Shown here: one piece after another, positions 6,093 to 7,655 of the stretch
Layout: each line of letters starts with the position of its first letter
Numbering within the stretch: position 1 is the stretch's first letter
DNA from: Desulfosarcina sp.
GTDB lineage: Bacteria; Desulfobacterota; Desulfobacteria; Desulfobacterales; Desulfosarcinaceae
Length of the DNA stretch: 7,655 nucleotides
Direction: 5' to 3'
Assembly: GCA_030642405.1 (NCBI GenBank)
Contig: DAOWNV010000131.1
Coordinates: 1 to 7,655 of the forward strand
Translations under genes and position numbers: made by a program
Notes under the pieces: generated by a model
Database searches by the model: none
What the model was told of the DNA's origin: nothing
What the model saw: only the letters and a program-made list of their open reading frames with translations

Positions 6093-7394
6093 ATGAATAA
6101 AAAATTCAATGGATTTGAAACGACGGCGATTCATGCCGGCCACACCCCGGACCGTGAAACCAACTCCCGCGCTGTTCCGCTCTACCAGACGACATCCTAT
6201 ACCTTCAATGATTCCTCCCATGCAGCGGACCTTTTTGGTCTGCGCAAGTTCGGCAATATTTACACACGCATGACGAACCCCACCACGGAAGTGTTTGAAC
6301 AGCGCGTCGCCGCACTTGAAGGAGGTGTTGCCGCACTGGCGGTCGCCTCCGGGCAGGCTGCGGAGACATTGACGATTCTCACCTTAGCAAGGGCGGGTGA
6401 TGAAATCGTCTCGTCCACCGATCTATATGGCGGTACGGTAAGCCTTTTTACCCATACGCTTTCTCATCTGGGTATTGTGGTCAAATTCGTCCCTCCCAAC
6501 GATGTCAACGCCTGGGAAAACGCCGTTAGCGATAAAACTAAAGCGTTTTTTGTCGAGAGCATCGGCAATCCGAAATTGGACCTGGTCGACATAGAAAAAA
6601 TCGCTGCAGTAGGCAAAAAACACGGCATCCCCCTGGTGGTAGACAATACCGTCACCACACCGTATCTGCTCAATCCCATAGCCCACGGCGCTGCCATCGT
6701 TCTCCACTCAGCCACTAAGTTTATCGGCGGTCACGGCACATCTATTGGCGGGATCATCGTTGATTCCGGCGGATTCGACTGGGCCGCCTCGGGGCGTTTC
6801 CCCGCTTTTATCGAGCCGGACCCCTCTTACCATGGACTCAAATTTAACGAAACCTTCGGCAATCTGACATTCATTTTGCGGGCACGTGTATTGGGGTTGA
6901 GGGACATGGGTGCCGCATTAAGCCCTTTCAATGCCTGGACCTTTATTCAGGGCCTTGAGACCCTGGCTTTGCGAATGAAGGAACACAGCAAAAACGGTTT
7001 GGCCGTGGCCCGATTTCTAGAAAAGCACACTTGTGTAACCTGGGTCCGATATCCCGGGCTCGAATCTTCCCCCACTTTTCATCTAAACGACAAGTATCTT
7101 CCCAAAGGACACGGTGCAATGGTGGGTTTCGGCATCAAAGGAGGAAGGGACGCTGCTGTGAAATTCATTGAGAGTTTGAAGCTGTTCAGTCACCTGGCAA
7201 ACATTGGCGATGCCAAAAGCCTTGTGATTCACCCTGCCTCGACCACCCATGAGCAGCTCAGTGATGAAGAACAGCTATCAGCGGGAGTGACACCGGATTT
7301 TATCCGGTTAAGCGTGGGCATCGAATCGCAGGAGGACATTATCGCCGATCTGGATAAGGCTCTTCAAAACAGTGACGCCTGTACATTTTCATAA
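6093..7394 (+). CDS. metY: O-acetylhomoserine aminocarboxypropyltransferase (O-acetylhomoserine sulfhydrylase)
   Basis: This cytoplasmic PLP enzyme of the Cys/Met metabolism family converts O-acetylhomoserine plus sulfide into homocysteine, the direct sulfhydrylation route to methionine. The protein is 433 residues, typical for MetY. Visible features: N-terminal FETTAIHAGHTPD, VPLYQTTSYTF, the phosphate-contact tyrosine/arginine region NIYTRMTNPT (55-64), SGQAAE (86-91), cofactor aspartate in VVDNTVTTPYL (182-192), the Schiff-base lysine K209 in HSATKFIGGHGTSIGG, and SLVIHPASTTH plus IRLSVGIE near the C-terminus. ATG 6093 is chosen over the in-frame GTG at 6084, because the GTG lies within the AAAGGAG ribosome binding site, which is eight bases before the ATG. 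A SAM-I riboswitch controls the gene and metX follows, so substrate supply and sulfhydrylation are co-located. Confusion with cystathionine gamma-synthase is unlikely given length and motifs. Confidence 0.95.
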   Translation: MNKKFNGFETTAIHAGHTPDRETNSRAVPLYQTTSYTFNDSSHAADLFGLRKFGNIYTRMTNPTTEVFEQRVAALEGGVAALAVASGQAAETLTILTLARAGDEIVSSTDLYGGTVSLFTHTLSHLGIVVKFVPPNDVNAWENAVSDKTKAFFVESIGNPKLDLVDIEKIAAVGKKHGIPLVVDNTVTTPYLLNPIAHGAAIVLHSATKFIGGHGTSIGGIIVDSGGFDWAASGRFPAFIEPDPSYHGLKFNETFGNLTFILRARVLGLRDMGAALSPFNAWTFIQGLETLALRMKEHSKNGLAVARFLEKHTCVTWVRYPGLESSPTFHLNDKYLPKGHGAMVGFGIKGGRDAAVKFIESLKLFSHLANIGDAKSLVIHPASTTHEQLSDEEQLSAGVTPDFIRLSVGIESQEDIIADLDKALQNSDACTFS

Positions 7395-7417
7395 TGAATT
7401 TTTTCCATTGCGAAGAC

Positions 7418-7444
7418 AAGGGGGTGCCCAAGTAGCACCCTCTT
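7418..7444 (+). other. Stem-loop between metY and metX
   Basis: AAGGGGGTGC (7418-7427) pairs with GCACCCTCTT (7435-7444), ten pairs including one G-T, around a seven-base loop. The next bases are GCCGGG, not a T run, so it is not a classic terminator. It could protect the 3' end of metY mRNA or adjust metX levels. A TATAAT at 7451-7456 follows, but no -35 is seen at the right distance. Confidence 0.5.
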
Positions 7445-7496
7445 GCCGGGTATAATCACGGCGTGACCCATCCGTTAGAATTGAAAGCGAGGAACA

Positions 7497-7655
7497 ATGG
7501 ATAGAAATTCTGTCGGACGCGTCAGGCCGGCAATCTATCAGTTCGGCAGCCAAGATAATCCCATGGCTCTGGATTCAGGTCATTGTCTGAGCCCAGTTGA
7601 GATTGCTTATGAGACCTACGGAACGCCGAATGAAGACCGCTCCAATACCATTTTA
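7497..7655 (+). CDS. metX: Homoserine O-acetyltransferase, 5' part, cut by right edge
   Basis: MetX acylates homoserine with acetyl-CoA to give O-acetylhomoserine, the substrate of MetY. Only the first 53 residues are in the window. They carry the family's N-terminal pattern: a short leader, LDSGHCLSPVEIAYETYGTPN and a NTIL strand at the edge, which begins the alpha/beta-hydrolase fold. The catalytic Ser-Asp-His residues lie beyond the window. ATG 7497 is the only reasonable start: an in-frame TGA lies at 7482, and GAGGA (7489-7493) precedes the ATG at short spacing. The gene lies 102 bases after metY on the same strand, probably in the same riboswitch-controlled unit. Acetyl versus succinyl specificity cannot be read here; pairing with metY favours acetyl. 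Confidence 0.88.
   Translation, partial: MDRNSVGRVRPAIYQFGSQDNPMALDSGHCLSPVEIAYETYGTPNEDRSNTIL

Noticed and set aside
1..7655. CRISPR arrays, tRNA or rRNA genes, insertion sequences, attachment sites
   Set aside because: No regularly spaced repeats, cloverleaf, rRNA stretch, transposase-like protein or flanking inverted repeats were seen.

Overview
The window reads as a bacterial chromosome segment with moderate GC and all recognisable genes on the + strand. The combination of an ImuC/DnaE2-like polymerase, a RimK-type ligase and a SAM-I riboswitch ahead of metY-metX fits a Gram-negative, perhaps Desulfobacterota-like, bacterium. That placement is inference from gene content and protein flavour, not from a marker gene.

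Left block (1-5800): four genes are packed head to tail. First is a GNAT-family acetyltransferase that runs in from the left edge. It appears to carry a one-base frameshift near 690: its expected C-terminal tail lies in another frame and ends in an ATGA overlap with the next start. Second is a RimK-type ATP-grasp ligase (742-1638). Third is a PP-loop ATPase with an SGGMDS motif and a QueC-like four-cysteine cluster (1635-2762), probably starting at a TTG that overlaps the ligase stop. After 29 bases comes a 1002-residue C-family DNA polymerase alpha subunit (2792-5800) with an intact catalytic Asp triad, an eroded PHP metal site and a clamp-binding motif. The first three genes look like a translationally coupled cassette (acetyl transfer, ATP-dependent amide ligation, ATP-dependent adenylation) that could build or modify a small peptide-like molecule. 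I do not recognise a named pathway for this exact trio. Its adjacency to a polymerase is the least explained aspect of the window.

Right block (5797-7655): this is a methionine biosynthesis unit. A promoter-like element overlaps the polymerase stop codon. It is followed by a textbook SAM-I (S-box) aptamer, a mutually exclusive antiterminator and terminator, an extra hairpin, then metY (O-acetylhomoserine sulfhydrylase) and the 5' end of metX (homoserine O-acetyltransferase), which runs off the right edge. MetX makes O-acetylhomoserine and MetY converts it with sulfide to homocysteine; high S-adenosylmethionine should terminate transcription before metY. A second strong hairpin lies between metY and metX.
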